A stretch of 64,000 nt of DNA from Castellaniella sp035707805. GTDB lineage: Bacteria; Pseudomonadota; Gammaproteobacteria; Burkholderiales; Burkholderiaceae_B. Positions 17,094 through 25,300 of the stretch are shown here, piece by piece (within the stretch, counting starts at the first letter, position 1; every line of letters begins with the position of its first letter). The stretch is taken from NCBI GenBank assembly GCA_035707805.1, contig DASSTS010000031.1, forward strand, positions 1-64,000, given 5' to 3'. Below the pieces are notes generated by a model that was given only the letters and a program-made list of their open reading frames with translations, was not told the origin of the DNA and ran no database searches. A program made the translations under genes and the position numbers.

Positions 17094-17785
17094 TCGGTGT
17101 GTACGGTGCTGAAGCGGTAGCCCGCCCCCCGCACCGTCTGGATGGTGTGCTCCTGGCCGGCGGGCGAGAGGGCCTTGCGCAGCCGGCGGATGTGGACGTC
17201 CACCGTGCGTTCCTCGACGAATACGTGGTCGCCCCAGACCTGGTCGAGCAGTTGGCCGCGAGTGTACACGCGTTGTGCGTGGGTCATCAGAAAGTGTAGC
17301 AGGCGGAATTCCGTCGGCCCCATGGCGAGGACCTGGCCGCCGCAGCGGACCTGCCGGGCGTTGGGATCCAGCGTCAGCGTGCCGGCCTCGATCGGGTCGG
17401 GTGTCAGCTGCGGGGCGCGGCGGCGCAGCAGGGACTTGATGCGCGCGAGCAGCTCGCGTGGGGAAAAGGGCTTGGTCAGGTAGTCGTCGGCGCCGGCCTC
17501 CAGCCCGTCGACCTTGTCCTGCTCGGCGCCGCGCGCCGTCAGCATGATGAGGGGGATCTCGCGGGTGCGCGGCGCCGCGCGCAGTTGCCGGGCCAGCTGG
17601 ATGCCGGGCTGGTCCGGCAGCATCCAGTCCAGCAGGATCAGGTCCGGCAGCACGCCCTGGATCTGGGTCTGGGCCTCGCGGCTGCTGCCCGCGGCTCGCA
17701 CGGCGTAGCCGGCATGCTGCAGATTGACGGACAGCAGTTCCTGGATGGCGGGTTCGTCTTCAATGATCAGGATCGTGGTGGGCAT
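17090..17785 (-). CDS. phoB: Phosphate-regulon response regulator PhoB
   Basis: A 231-residue OmpR/PhoB-type regulator. The receiver domain (residues 1-120) has acidic residues in IIEDEPAIQ and the phospho-accepting Asp near 53 in LILLDWMLP. The conserved Thr is in MLTARGAE and the Lys in YLTKPFSPREL. The winged-helix domain (about 130-228) ends in RTVDVHIRRLRKAL and TVRGAGYRF, which contact DNA at pho boxes. It is the first gene of the phoB-phoR pair and is divergent from ubiE. Confidence 0.95.
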   Translation of the reverse strand: MPTTILIIEDEPAIQELLSVNLQHAGYAVRAAGSSREAQTQIQGVLPDLILLDWMLPDQPGIQLARQLRAAPRTREIPLIMLTARGAEQDKVDGLEAGADDYLTKPFSPRELLARIKSLLRRRAPQLTPDPIEAGTLTLDPNARQVRCGGQVLAMGPTEFRLLHFLMTHAQRVYTRGQLLDQVWGDHVFVEERTVDVHIRRLRKALSPAGQEHTIQTVRGAGYRFSTVHTE

Positions 17786-17914
17786 GACGGATCGGTGAAT
17801 CGGACTTCGTGTCGGGCTCGGTCATCATACGGTCACATTATTTCATTCATGTGACGATGTCGTGGCGGAGCCGGCCGCCGCGCGGCGGGAGGAATGCGGT
17901 ACGATACGTGGATC
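17786..17914. promoter_or_regulatory. phoB/ubiE divergent promoter region with dyad
   Basis: The 129-bp gap carries an AT-richer segment with an inverted repeat GTCACAT/ATGTGAC (17832-17855, ten-base spacer). TGTGAC and GATGAC steps read on the minus strand resemble degenerate pho-box half sites (TGTCA-like repeats about 11 bp apart). This would fit PhoB autoregulation, but the match is imperfect; a CRP/FNR-type dyad is another reading. Confidence 0.35.
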
Positions 17915-18679
17915 ATGAGTGAAACCCCCCAAGACTCCGGCCCGGGGCCGCAGACGCATTTCGGATTCGAGACGGTGCGCGAGGCCGACAAGGCCCATCG
18001 CGTGGCCGAGGTCTTCCATTCGGTGGCCAGCCGCTACGACGTCATGAACGACCTGATGTCGGGCGGGCTGCATCGGGTCTGGAAGGCCTTCACCGTGGGC
18101 CGGGCGCAGGTGCGTCCCGGCATGCGGGTGCTGGACATCGCCGGCGGCACGGGAGACCTGGCGCGCGCCTTCGCGCGGCGGGCCGGCCCGACCGGCCAGG
18201 TGTGGCTGACCGACATCAATGATTCCATGCTGCGCGTCGGGCGCGACCGCCTGCTGGATCGCGGCCTGGTGACCCCTGTCGCGGTCTGCGACGCCGAATG
18301 CCTGCCGTTTCCCGACCAGTATTTCGACCGGGTGTCCGTGGCCTTCGGCCTGCGCAACATGACGCACAAGGACCTGGCGCTGGCGGAAATGCACCGGGTA
18401 CTCAAGCCGGGCGGCAAGCTGCTGGTGCTGGAATTTTCCCGGGTGGCGCCTGCCCTGGCGCCGGTCTACGACTGGTATTCCTTCAATGTACTGCCCCGGA
18501 TCGGGCGCGTGGTGGCCTCCGACGAGGCCAGCTACCGCTACCTGGCCGAATCCATCCGCATGCACCCGGATCAGGAAACCCTGGCCGGCATGCTGGGCGC
18601 GGCGGGCTTTGGCCGGGTGCAGTACTTCAACATGACGGCCGGCGTCGTGGCCCTGCACGAGGGCGTCCGGCTGGACTGA
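17915..18679 (+). CDS. ubiE: Ubiquinone/menaquinone C-methyltransferase UbiE
   Basis: A 254-residue SAM-dependent methyltransferase that methylates the demethoxy-ubiquinol ring (and demethylmenaquinol where present). The N-terminus has HFGFETVREADKAHRVAEVF, then the conserved SRYDVMNDLMSGGLHRVWK. SAM-binding motif I VLDIAGGTGD is at about residues 71-80. Later the UbiE signature FGLRNMTH and the C-terminal Phe/Tyr-rich segment YFNMTAGVVALHEG appear. The ATG at 17915 is preferred to one 21 bases upstream. It opens a cluster of ubiquinone genes (Tim44-like, ubiJ, ubiB). Confidence 0.96.
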   Translation: MSETPQDSGPGPQTHFGFETVREADKAHRVAEVFHSVASRYDVMNDLMSGGLHRVWKAFTVGRAQVRPGMRVLDIAGGTGDLARAFARRAGPTGQVWLTDINDSMLRVGRDRLLDRGLVTPVAVCDAECLPFPDQYFDRVSVAFGLRNMTHKDLALAEMHRVLKPGGKLLVLEFSRVAPALAPVYDWYSFNVLPRIGRVVASDEASYRYLAESIRMHPDQETLAGMLGAAGFGRVQYFNMTAGVVALHEGVRLD

Positions 18680-18702
18680 GCCATCCTGTTCCTGGACATC
18701 CT

Positions 18703-18727
18703 CGGGGGCCGCGCGATGCGGCCCCCG
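18703..18727 (+). terminator. GC-rich hairpin after ubiE
   Basis: A ten-base-pair stem (CGGGGGCCGC and its complement) with a five-base loop GCGAT, 24 bp past the ubiE stop. It is followed by GGCGTTT rather than a clean T-run, so it may be a weak terminator or an mRNA-stabilising structure. Confidence 0.5.
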
Positions 18728-18853
18728 GCGTTTCCGGCGCGGGCGGATGATGCGGCGCGTCCCGATCTGTGGTAATTTATGTTTGTTCAGCTTCCTGTCA
18801 GTTTATGGCTGGCGGGCCGTTTCGCTGACGAACGACCTCATACCGGAGACTCC

Positions 18854-19825
18854 ATGATTGTTCAATTGCCCCGCTGGATCGTCGCCACGCTGCTGCTATG
18901 CGCCGCGCTGATGATGCTGGCCGTCACTTCCGATGCCCATGCGCGCCGCATGGGAGGCGGCATGAGCTTCGGCCGCCAGTCCTCCAATGTCATCAAACAG
19001 CGCCAGGCCGTCACACCGCCGGCCGCCTCGACCACCCAGCGCGCCGCCACGCCGGCCGCCGGGGCCGCGGCGGGCACGGCGGCGGCTGGCGCCGCCAAGT
19101 CCGGCATGTCGCGCTGGCTCGGGCCGATCGCCGGCATCGCCGCCGGCCTCGGCATTGCCGCCCTGCTGTCCAGCCTGGGGCTGTCGGGCGCCTTCCTCGA
19201 ATTCCTGTCCAGCGCGCTGCTGATCGGCCTGGTGGTGATGGCCGTCATGTTCCTGGTCCGGCGCCTGCGCGGGGCGCAACGCCCGATGGCCGCGGCCGGG
19301 GCGGGCAACAGCTACCGCCAGTCCGCGCCCGGGGCGGGCGGATCCGCCTGGAACCCGGCCTCGCCGTCTCCGTCGGCCGCGCCGTCGGGCGCGTCGGCGG
19401 CCCCGGTGATCGAGGCCGTCGCCTCGAAGGAGAACCAGGATCCTTCCTGGTTCATCCCGGGCGACTTCGACGTGCCGGCGTTCCTGGCGCAGGCCAAGCA
19501 GCAGTTCACCCGGGTCCAGGCCCTGTGGGATGCCGGCGACCGCCAGGCGCTGGGCGAGCTGCTCACCGACGACCTGCTGGCCGAGATCACCCCGCGCCTG
19601 CCGCAGCCTGGTGAGGGCAATCGCACCGAGATCGTGCTGCTGAACGCCGAGCTGCTGGGCATCGAGACCGTGGCGGGCGGCCACCTGGCCAGCGTGCGCT
19701 ATTCCGGCATGCTGCGCGAGTCCGCCGGCGCCGAGGCCTTCCGCATGGAAGAGGTCTGGAACCTCTACAAGGCCGACGGCGCGGGCTGGCTGCTGGCCGG
19801 CATCCAGCAGCTCAATCCCCAATAA
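18854..19825 (+). CDS. Tim44-domain membrane protein
   Basis: A 323-residue protein with an N-terminal signal sequence or anchor (about residues 8-32). A low-complexity Ala/Thr-rich stretch follows, then two closely spaced hydrophobic helices (about 90-137), a second Ser/Pro/Ala linker, and a C-terminal Tim44/mL45-like domain from about 195 (DFDVPAFLAQAKQQFTRVQALWDAGD) to the end (EEVWNLYKADGAGWLLAGIQQLNPQ). Bacterial Tim44-like proteins are poorly characterised and presumably bind membranes or lipids. The ATG at 18854 has GGAGA upstream. Its position between ubiE and ubiJ suggests a link to quinone or membrane homeostasis, but no function is established. Confidence 0.85.
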   Translation: MIVQLPRWIVATLLLCAALMMLAVTSDAHARRMGGGMSFGRQSSNVIKQRQAVTPPAASTTQRAATPAAGAAAGTAAAGAAKSGMSRWLGPIAGIAAGLGIAALLSSLGLSGAFLEFLSSALLIGLVVMAVMFLVRRLRGAQRPMAAAGAGNSYRQSAPGAGGSAWNPASPSPSAAPSGASAAPVIEAVASKENQDPSWFIPGDFDVPAFLAQAKQQFTRVQALWDAGDRQALGELLTDDLLAEITPRLPQPGEGNRTEIVLLNAELLGIETVAGGHLASVRYSGMLRESAGAEAFRMEEVWNLYKADGAGWLLAGIQQLNPQ

Positions 19826-19968
19826 GCGCCAGCCTCCGCCTGCATGGGGGCGGCGTAAAACCGGTAAACTGAGGGTCCGGGGAAACCATGACGGTTGACC
19901 CGGACCCTTTTGTTTCCCGGATCCGTCATCCGGCGTCCGTCCGGCGGCCGGGCGATCGGTTCCTGCGC

Positions 19969-20595
19969 ATGAACATGTCTTTTCCCGCTTTCCTGCCCCA
20001 GCCAGCCGCGTTGCTGCTGCGGGGATTCAATGCCCTGCTGCGCCGCGAACCCTGGGCGCGCGAGCGCCTGGCCGCGCATGCGGGAAAATCCCTGCGCCTG
20101 TCGGCCGGCGGATGGTCGCTGCGGGCCAGCATCGCATCGGACGGCACCTTGCAGGCCTGCGACGCGGCCGTGGTGCCCGACGTGACCCTGTCCGTGCCGT
20201 CCGAGCGCCTGCGCGACCTGCCCGGCGCCTGGGGCCGCCAGGGGCTGGCGGGCGTGACGGCGCTGGCGCACATCCAGGGTGATGCCGGACTGGCCCACCT
20301 GGTGTCCGACCTGGCCCGTGAGCTGCGCTGGGACGTCGAGGACGATCTGTCCCGGATCGTGGGCGACGTGCTGGCGGTGCGCCTGAGCGACGGCGCGCGG
20401 CGCCTGGCCGCGGGCGCGCGCCAGACGGCCGGCCGGGCGCGGGACAATCTCGCCGAATACCTGGCCGACGAATCCGGCATCGGGGTGCGGACCGCCGAAT
20501 TCCAGCGCCTGGGCGAGGACGTGCGGGGGCTGGCCGCCCGGCTGGATCGCCTGGATGCCCGGGTCAAGCGCCTGACGGAGGAGGCCGCATGCTGA
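19969..20595 (+). CDS. ubiJ: Ubiquinone biosynthesis accessory factor UbiJ
   Basis: A 208-residue protein with an N-terminal SCP2-like lipid-binding domain (LLLRGFNALLRREPWARERLAA, then the VTLSVPSERL core). The C-terminal helix has a LARELRWDVEDDLSRIVGD segment and a coiled-coil end (LGEDVRGLAARLDRLDARVKRL). These match UbiJ, which organises the soluble Ubi complex and binds ubiquinone intermediates. The ATG at 19969 or the one two codons later is likely; an upstream in-frame start at 19888 adds 27 residues without family character. It overlaps ubiB by seven bases (ATGCTGA). Confidence 0.88.
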   Translation: MNMSFPAFLPQPAALLLRGFNALLRREPWARERLAAHAGKSLRLSAGGWSLRASIASDGTLQACDAAVVPDVTLSVPSERLRDLPGAWGRQGLAGVTALAHIQGDAGLAHLVSDLARELRWDVEDDLSRIVGDVLAVRLSDGARRLAAGARQTAGRARDNLAEYLADESGIGVRTAEFQRLGEDVRGLAARLDRLDARVKRLTEEAAC

Positions 20596-22154
20596 CTCTG
20601 CTGCGGCTGGCCTACATCTTCTGGGTGGGCCTGCGCTACCGGCTCGACGAGCTGGTCCTGTCCAGCCTGCAGCATCCCTGGGCGCACGCGCTGCTGTGGG
20701 TGGTGCGCCTGGGCCGGCGCCCCCGCCGCCCGCGCGGCCAGCGCCTGCGCCTGGCCCTGGAAAACCTCGGGCCCATCTACGTGAAATTCGGCCAAGTCCT
20801 GTCCACGCGCCGGGACCTGGTGCCCGCCGACATCGCGGACGAGCTGGCCCGCCTGCAGGACCGGGTGCCGCCGTTTCCCTCGGACCAGGCGGCGGCCATC
20901 ATCGAGGATTCGCTGGGGGCGCCGCCCCAGACGCTGTTTGCGCACTTCGAGCGCGACCCGGTGGCCTCGGCCTCCATCGCCCAGGTGCACTTCGCGGTGC
21001 TGCACGACGGCCGCGAGGTCGCGGTCAAGGTGCTGCGCCCCGGCATGCGCGGCGCCATCGAGCGCGACCTGATGCTGCTGCGCGTGCTGGCCGGCCTGGT
21101 CGAGCGCCTGGCGCCCGACGGCCGGCGGCTCAAGCCCCGCGAGGTTGTCGCCGAGTTCGACAAATACCTGCACGACGAACTGGACCTGATCCGCGAGGCC
21201 GCCAACTGCAGTCAGCTGCGCCGCAATTTCGGTCCGGAGACCGGCCGCGCCGACCTGCTCATGGTGCCCGAGGTCGTCTGGGAATTCTGCGCCAGCCAGG
21301 TCTTCACCATGCAGCGCATGCGCGGCGTGCCGATCAGCCGCATCGCGCGGCTGCGCGAACTGGGCGTGGACATCCCCCAGCTGGCGCGCCAGGGGGTGGA
21401 GATCTTCTTCATGCAGGTCTTCAGCGACGGTTTCTTCCATGCCGACATGCACCCGGGCAACATCCTCGTCTCGGACGATCCCGATACGCTGGGCCGCTAC
21501 ATCGCCCTGGACTTCGGCATCGTCGGCTCGCTGTCGGAATTCGACAAGAACTACCTCGCCCAGAATTTCCTGGCCTTCTTCCGCCGCGATTACCGCCGCG
21601 TCGCCCAGCTGCACATCGAATCGGGCTGGGTGCCGCCCGCCACTCGAGAAGAAGAGCTCGAGGGCGCGGTCCGCGCCGTCTGCGAGCCGTATTTCGACCG
21701 CCCCCTGGCCGAGATCTCCCTGGGCCAGGTCCTGCTGCGCCTGTTCCAGACCTCGCGCCGCTTCAACGTGGAGATCCAGCCCCAGCTGGTGCTCCTGCAA
21801 AAGACGCTGCTCAATGTCGAGGGCATGGGCCGCGAGCTCGATCCGACCCTGGACCTCTGGCAGACCGCCAAGCCCTTCCTGGAACGCTGGATGCACCAGC
21901 GCGTCGGCCTGCGGGGCCTGCGCCAGCGGCTGGACCAGGAAGCCAGCCAGTGGGCGCAGATCCTGCCGCAGATTCCGCGCCTGGTCCATACCCGCCTGAA
22001 CCACCCCGACGCCGGCCCGGCCATGCGCGCCGAGCTGGCGCACCTGCGCCGCGCCCAGGAAGGCACCAACCGCCTGCTGGCGGTGCTGTGCGGCATCCTC
22101 GCCGCCGGCCTGGCGGTGGCCGTCTGGGCCCTGACCCGCGGAGGCGGCCTGTGA
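20589..22154 (+). CDS. ubiB: Ubiquinone biosynthesis atypical kinase/ATPase UbiB
   Basis: A 521-residue member of the ABC1/ADCK/UbiB family, needed for ubiquinone synthesis. The family-defining KFGQ motif is in YVKFGQVLSTRRDLVP near residues 63-78. The Ala-rich nucleotide loop is ASASIAQVH near 120-128, the ATP-binding Lys is in VAVKVLRPGM, and the catalytic-loop equivalent HADMHPGNILV lies near 283-293 with the DFG-like ALDFGIVG near 308-315. Two C-terminal hydrophobic helices form the membrane anchor. Its start overlaps ubiJ and its stop overlaps the next gene (GTGA), so all three are translationally coupled. Confidence 0.96.
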   Translation: MLTLLRLAYIFWVGLRYRLDELVLSSLQHPWAHALLWVVRLGRRPRRPRGQRLRLALENLGPIYVKFGQVLSTRRDLVPADIADELARLQDRVPPFPSDQAAAIIEDSLGAPPQTLFAHFERDPVASASIAQVHFAVLHDGREVAVKVLRPGMRGAIERDLMLLRVLAGLVERLAPDGRRLKPREVVAEFDKYLHDELDLIREAANCSQLRRNFGPETGRADLLMVPEVVWEFCASQVFTMQRMRGVPISRIARLRELGVDIPQLARQGVEIFFMQVFSDGFFHADMHPGNILVSDDPDTLGRYIALDFGIVGSLSEFDKNYLAQNFLAFFRRDYRRVAQLHIESGWVPPATREEELEGAVRAVCEPYFDRPLAEISLGQVLLRLFQTSRRFNVEIQPQLVLLQKTLLNVEGMGRELDPTLDLWQTAKPFLERWMHQRVGLRGLRQRLDQEASQWAQILPQIPRLVHTRLNHPDAGPAMRAELAHLRRAQEGTNRLLAVLCGILAAGLAVAVWALTRGGGL

Positions 22155-22702
22155 GCCGCCAGGCGGGCGCCGCGGGGACGGCAGGACCCGGCGCGGCGGA
22201 TCCGTCGCCGGGCGGCGGCTCCGCGCCCCGGTTCGAGTCCAAGATACTGTCTCCGGATGCGTGCCTGCGGGCGGTGGCCGAGGGCCGGGTGGCGCGCCCT
22301 CTGGTCTTCACCAACGGCGTCTTCGACATCCTGCACCGGGGCCACGTCACCTATCTGGATCGGGCGGCGGGGCTGGGCGCGGCGCTGGTCGTCGCGGTGA
22401 ACACCGATGCGTCCGTGCGCCGTCTGGGCAAGGGCGCCGACCGGCCCTTGAACACCCGGGCCGACCGCGCCGCCCTGCTGGCGGCGCTGGCCTGCGTGGA
22501 CCTCGTGACCTGGTTCGACGAGGACACGCCGCTGGAACTGATCCGGGGCCTGCGCCCCGACGTGATCGTCAAGGGCGGCGACTACGACATGGACGTCCTG
22601 CCGGAAACCGCGGCCGTGCGCGGCTGGGGCGGCCGCGCGGTTGCCATACCGTTCGAGCACGAACGTTCGACGACGGCCCTGCTGAGGAAGATCCGCCAAT
22701 AA
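22151..22702 (+). CDS. rfaE2: D-glycero-beta-D-manno-heptose 1-phosphate adenylyltransferase
   Basis: A 183-residue nucleotidyltransferase that makes ADP-heptose for LPS inner core, corresponding to the C-terminal half of E. coli HldE; here it is a separate protein, as in related beta-proteobacteria. The signature FTNGVFDILHRGHVTYL (about residues 52-68) contains the HxGH motif. Later come NTDASVRRLGKG and VIVKGGDYD. The start is taken as the GTG at 22151, whose GTGA overlaps the ubiB stop. The first 25 or so residues are Gly/Ala/Pro-rich and outside the catalytic fold, so the true start could be further in. No kinase half (rfaE1) is seen in the window. Confidence 0.88.
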   Translation: MSRQAGAAGTAGPGAADPSPGGGSAPRFESKILSPDACLRAVAEGRVARPLVFTNGVFDILHRGHVTYLDRAAGLGAALVVAVNTDASVRRLGKGADRPLNTRADRAALLAALACVDLVTWFDEDTPLELIRGLRPDVIVKGGDYDMDVLPETAAVRGWGGRAVAIPFEHERSTTALLRKIRQ

Positions 22703-22728
22703 AAAATCCCCTTTCCAGGGAAAGGGGA
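22701..22728 (-). terminator. Intrinsic terminator downstream of pcm
   Basis: A ten-base perfect inverted repeat, TCCCCTTTCC with GGAAAGGGGA (22707-22728, effectively an eight-pair stem with a six-base loop). It is flanked by A6 on the plus strand (22701-22706), which reads as a U-run after the hairpin for leftward transcription. It sits 23 bp past the pcm stop and overlaps the rfaE2 stop. It may also slow rightward transcription, although no T-run follows on that side. Confidence 0.75.
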
Positions 22729-22750
22729 CGGCGGTGAAACCTGCTGCGCG

Positions 22751-23431
22751 TCAGAACTTGAAACGGGACCGCGCCGTGCCGCGCAGCGGCTTGGTCCAGG
22801 TGTCGAAGACCTGGACCGTGTCGAAATTGGCCGCGCTGGTGCGCGTGATGCGGCAGGCCGTCATGATGGGGTTCTGGCCGACGATGGCCACCAGGCGTCC
22901 GCCTACGGCCAGCTGGTATTTCAGCGCATCGGGGACCGCCGGCACCGAGCCGGTGATCAGGATCGCGTCGTATTCGGCCGTGCCCCAGCCGGCGTGGGCG
23001 TCGCCCGTTTCCTGCATCACGTTGCTGATCTGGTTGCGCGCCAGGTTGCCCTGGGCAAAGGCCGCCAGGCGGCTGTCGATCTCGATGGAGGTGACCTGCT
23101 GGCACAGGCGCGACAGCAGCGCGGCCTGGTAGCCCGAACCCGTGCCGATCTCGAGGATGCAATCGGTGGGCGTGAGCTGCAGTTCCTCGATCAGCTTGGT
23201 CTCGACCTTGGGCGAGAGCATGTGCTCGCGCGTGTCCACGCCGTCGATCACCAGCGGCAGTTCCGTGTCGGTGAAGGCCAGCGCTCGCATCTGCGGCGGG
23301 ACGAAGCGTTCGCGGGGCGTGTCGAACACGGCCTGCAGCAGGCGCTCGTCCTGGACGTTCCAGGGGCGGATCTGCTGTTCGACCATGTTGAAGCGGGCAC
23401 GTTCGGCGTCGGGAATGTCGTTGGCGTTCAT
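22751..23431 (-). CDS. pcm: Protein-L-isoaspartate O-methyltransferase family protein
   Basis: A 226-residue SAM-dependent methyltransferase of the Pcm family, which repairs isoaspartyl residues in aged proteins. SAM motif I is LEIGTGSGYQAALLS near residues 90-104. Family features include MVEQQIRPWNVQDERLL near the N-terminus and the HMLSPKVE segment, where canonical Pcm has a less conserved serine-proline step. The ATG at 23431 matches the usual start; a longer in-frame reading to 23530 has no support. It has its own downstream terminator. The protein diverges from E. coli Pcm, so a specialised methyltransferase is possible. Confidence 0.85.
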   Translation of the reverse strand: MNANDIPDAERARFNMVEQQIRPWNVQDERLLQAVFDTPRERFVPPQMRALAFTDTELPLVIDGVDTREHMLSPKVETKLIEELQLTPTDCILEIGTGSGYQAALLSRLCQQVTSIEIDSRLAAFAQGNLARNQISNVMQETGDAHAGWGTAEYDAILITGSVPAVPDALKYQLAVGGRLVAIVGQNPIMTACRITRTSAANFDTVQVFDTWTKPLRGTARSRFKF

Positions 23432-23511
23432 GTCGCGTGATCTGAGGGTTGACGTGGACCGATTATAGGCCAGCCGGGGGTCCGCGGGGCGGCCCCGGCC
23501 GTGGCGGGGAC

Positions 23512-24333
23512 TCAGTCCCGCGCGGGCCACCAGGCGTGGAAATGCTGCACCGGACCGTGTCCCGATCCGACCTGCAGCTGGCCGGAGGCGGCGATGGCGT
23601 GCTCCAGGTAGCGCTTGGCGTGGCGGGCGGCCTCGGGCACGTCGCCGGCGCGCGGCAGCAGCGCCGCCAAGGCGGCCGACAGGGTGCAGCCCGTCCCGTG
23701 GGTATTGGGCGTCTCGATGCGGCGGCCCGGCAGTTCGATCATGCGGTCGCCGTTGTGCAGCAGGTCGATGGTGTCGTTGCCCGGCAGATGGCCGCCCTTG
23801 AGGAAGACCCAGCGGTCCTCGTCGTCGGCCAGCAGGCGGCGCAGGCGCTCGGCCACCCGCCGCATGTCCTTCAGGTTGTCGGGGGCGCTCTGGCCCAGCA
23901 GCACGCCGGCCTCGGGCAGATTGGGCGTGATGACGGTCGCCAGCGGCATCAGGCCTTCGCGCAGGGCCTCGACGGCCTGGCGCTCCAGCAGGTGGTCGCC
24001 GCTTTTGGCGACCATCACGGGGTCCAGCACCAAGTGGACGGGCTTCCGGTGCGCCAGCCGGTCGGCGACCGTGCGGATGACCCCCGCCTGGCCCAGCATG
24101 CCGATCTTCACCGCGTCCACGCGGACGTCGGCGAACAGCGTGTCGATCTGCGCCGCCACGAAGTCCGGTGGCACCGGGGAGATGTGCGTGACGGCCTGGG
24201 TATTCTGGGCCGTCAGGGCGGCAATGACCGCCATGCCGTAGGCGCCCAGCGCGCTCATGGTCTTGACGTCGGCCAGCACGCCGGCCCCGCCGGAAGGATC
24301 CACGCCGGCGATCGACAGGGTATTGGGAATCAT
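23512..24333 (-). CDS. thiD: Hydroxymethylpyrimidine/phosphomethylpyrimidine kinase ThiD
   Basis: A 273-residue ribokinase-fold kinase that phosphorylates HMP and HMP-P for thiamine synthesis. The start has SIAGVDPSGGAGVLADVKT (residues 7-25), the substrate-binding signature of ThiD. The anion hole and catalytic Asp appear in NTHGTGCTLSAALAAL near 210-225. It lies 56 bp downstream of thiG on the same strand; a GC-rich hairpin (24357-24375) occupies the gap but lacks a T-run, so cotranscription is likely. Confidence 0.95.
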   Translation of the reverse strand: MIPNTLSIAGVDPSGGAGVLADVKTMSALGAYGMAVIAALTAQNTQAVTHISPVPPDFVAAQIDTLFADVRVDAVKIGMLGQAGVIRTVADRLAHRKPVHLVLDPVMVAKSGDHLLERQAVEALREGLMPLATVITPNLPEAGVLLGQSAPDNLKDMRRVAERLRRLLADDEDRWVFLKGGHLPGNDTIDLLHNGDRMIELPGRRIETPNTHGTGCTLSAALAALLPRAGDVPEAARHAKRYLEHAIAASGQLQVGSGHGPVQHFHAWWPARD

Positions 24334-24389
24334 GACGGTTCCGCTTTGTTCAGGAAGCCGGCCCGCGGGGCCGGCCGGGATGGGTGGAT

Positions 24390-25193
24390 TCAGGCGGCGC
24401 GAGTCGAGGGCAGCAGGCCTTCGGTGGGCGAGCTGGGGTCGGCGTCGTAATATTTGCGCCGGATGCGGCCCGCCAGATAGGCTTCGCGGCCGGCCTCGAC
24501 GCCCAGGCGCATCGCCCGCGCCATGCGGATCGGGTCCCGCGCGCCGGCAATCGCCGTATTCATCAAGATCGCATCGCAGCCCAGTTCCATGGCGATGGCC
24601 GCGTCCGAGGCCGTGCCCACGCCCGCGTCCACCAGGACGGGGACCCGAGCCTGGTCGATGATCAGGCGCAGGTTCCAGGGATTGACGATGCCCATGCCTG
24701 AGCCGATCAGCGAGGCCAGCGGCATGACGGCCGAGACGCCGATGTCTTCCAGCATGCGGCACTGGATCGGGTCGTCGCTGCAGTAGACCATGACCTGGAA
24801 TCCGTCGGCGACCAGGGTGCGTGCCGCCGCCAGGGTTTCCGGCATGTTGGGAAACAGGTTGCCGGCGTCGCCGAGGACTTCCAGCTTGCACAGATTGTGG
24901 CCGTCCAGCAGCTCGCGCGCCAGGCGCAGGGTGCGCACGGCGTCGTCGGCCGTATAGCAGCCGGCGGTGTTGGGCAGGATGGTGTAGCGGTCCGGCGACA
25001 GGAAATCCAGCAGATTGGGTTCGCCGGGGTTCTGGCCGATGTTGGTGCGGCGGATGGCGACGGTAACGATTTCGGTGCCGCTGGCCTCGATGGCCTCGCG
25101 GGTCTGGTCGAAATCACGGTATTTGCCCGTGCCGACCAGGAGGCGGGACTGGAAGGTGCGGTCGGCGATGGTGAGGGTGTCTGCGGTGTTCAT
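24390..25193 (-). CDS. thiG: Thiazole synthase ThiG
   Basis: A 267-residue TIM-barrel enzyme that builds the thiazole phosphate of thiamine from DXP, dehydroglycine and ThiS thiocarboxylate. Visible landmarks: RLLVGTGKY near residues 16-24, VAIRRTN near 44-50, the Schiff-base Lys in NLCKLEVLGD near 98-107, and the phosphate-binding VDAGVGTASDAAIAMELG near 183-200. The ATG at 25193 is preferred; an in-frame ATG 24 bases upstream is possible. ThiS and ThiO are not adjacent here. No TPP riboswitch was recognised upstream. Confidence 0.95.
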   Translation of the reverse strand: MNTADTLTIADRTFQSRLLVGTGKYRDFDQTREAIEASGTEIVTVAIRRTNIGQNPGEPNLLDFLSPDRYTILPNTAGCYTADDAVRTLRLARELLDGHNLCKLEVLGDAGNLFPNMPETLAAARTLVADGFQVMVYCSDDPIQCRMLEDIGVSAVMPLASLIGSGMGIVNPWNLRLIIDQARVPVLVDAGVGTASDAAIAMELGCDAILMNTAIAGARDPIRMARAMRLGVEAGREAYLAGRIRRKYYDADPSSPTEGLLPSTRAA

Positions 25194-25221
25194 GTCGAGG
25201 GTGTGAGAGGCGTCCATGCGA

Positions 25222-25244
25222 TGTGGCCGCGCAGGGCGGCCACA
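25222..25244 (-). terminator. Hairpin between btuF and thiG
   Basis: A nine-base perfect stem (TGTGGCCGC/GCGGCCACA) with a five-base loop in the 107-bp gap between btuF and thiG. There is no T-run on the minus-strand exit side, so it may separate the two transcripts only weakly or shape the thiG leader. Confidence 0.35.
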
Positions 25245-25300
25245 CACAAGGATAATCCATTTTGGGGCCGGGCCGTCCCTTTCGGGGACAGGGGCGTCCT

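Noticed and set aside
24357..24375. GC-rich hairpin between thiG and thiD considered as a terminator
   Set aside because: There is no T-run on the exit side and the genes are close and functionally linked, so cotranscription is more likely.
25194..25300. TPP riboswitch in the thiG leader
   Set aside because: No CTGAGA or ACCTGA-type thi-box elements were found on the minus strand; only a simple hairpin is present.
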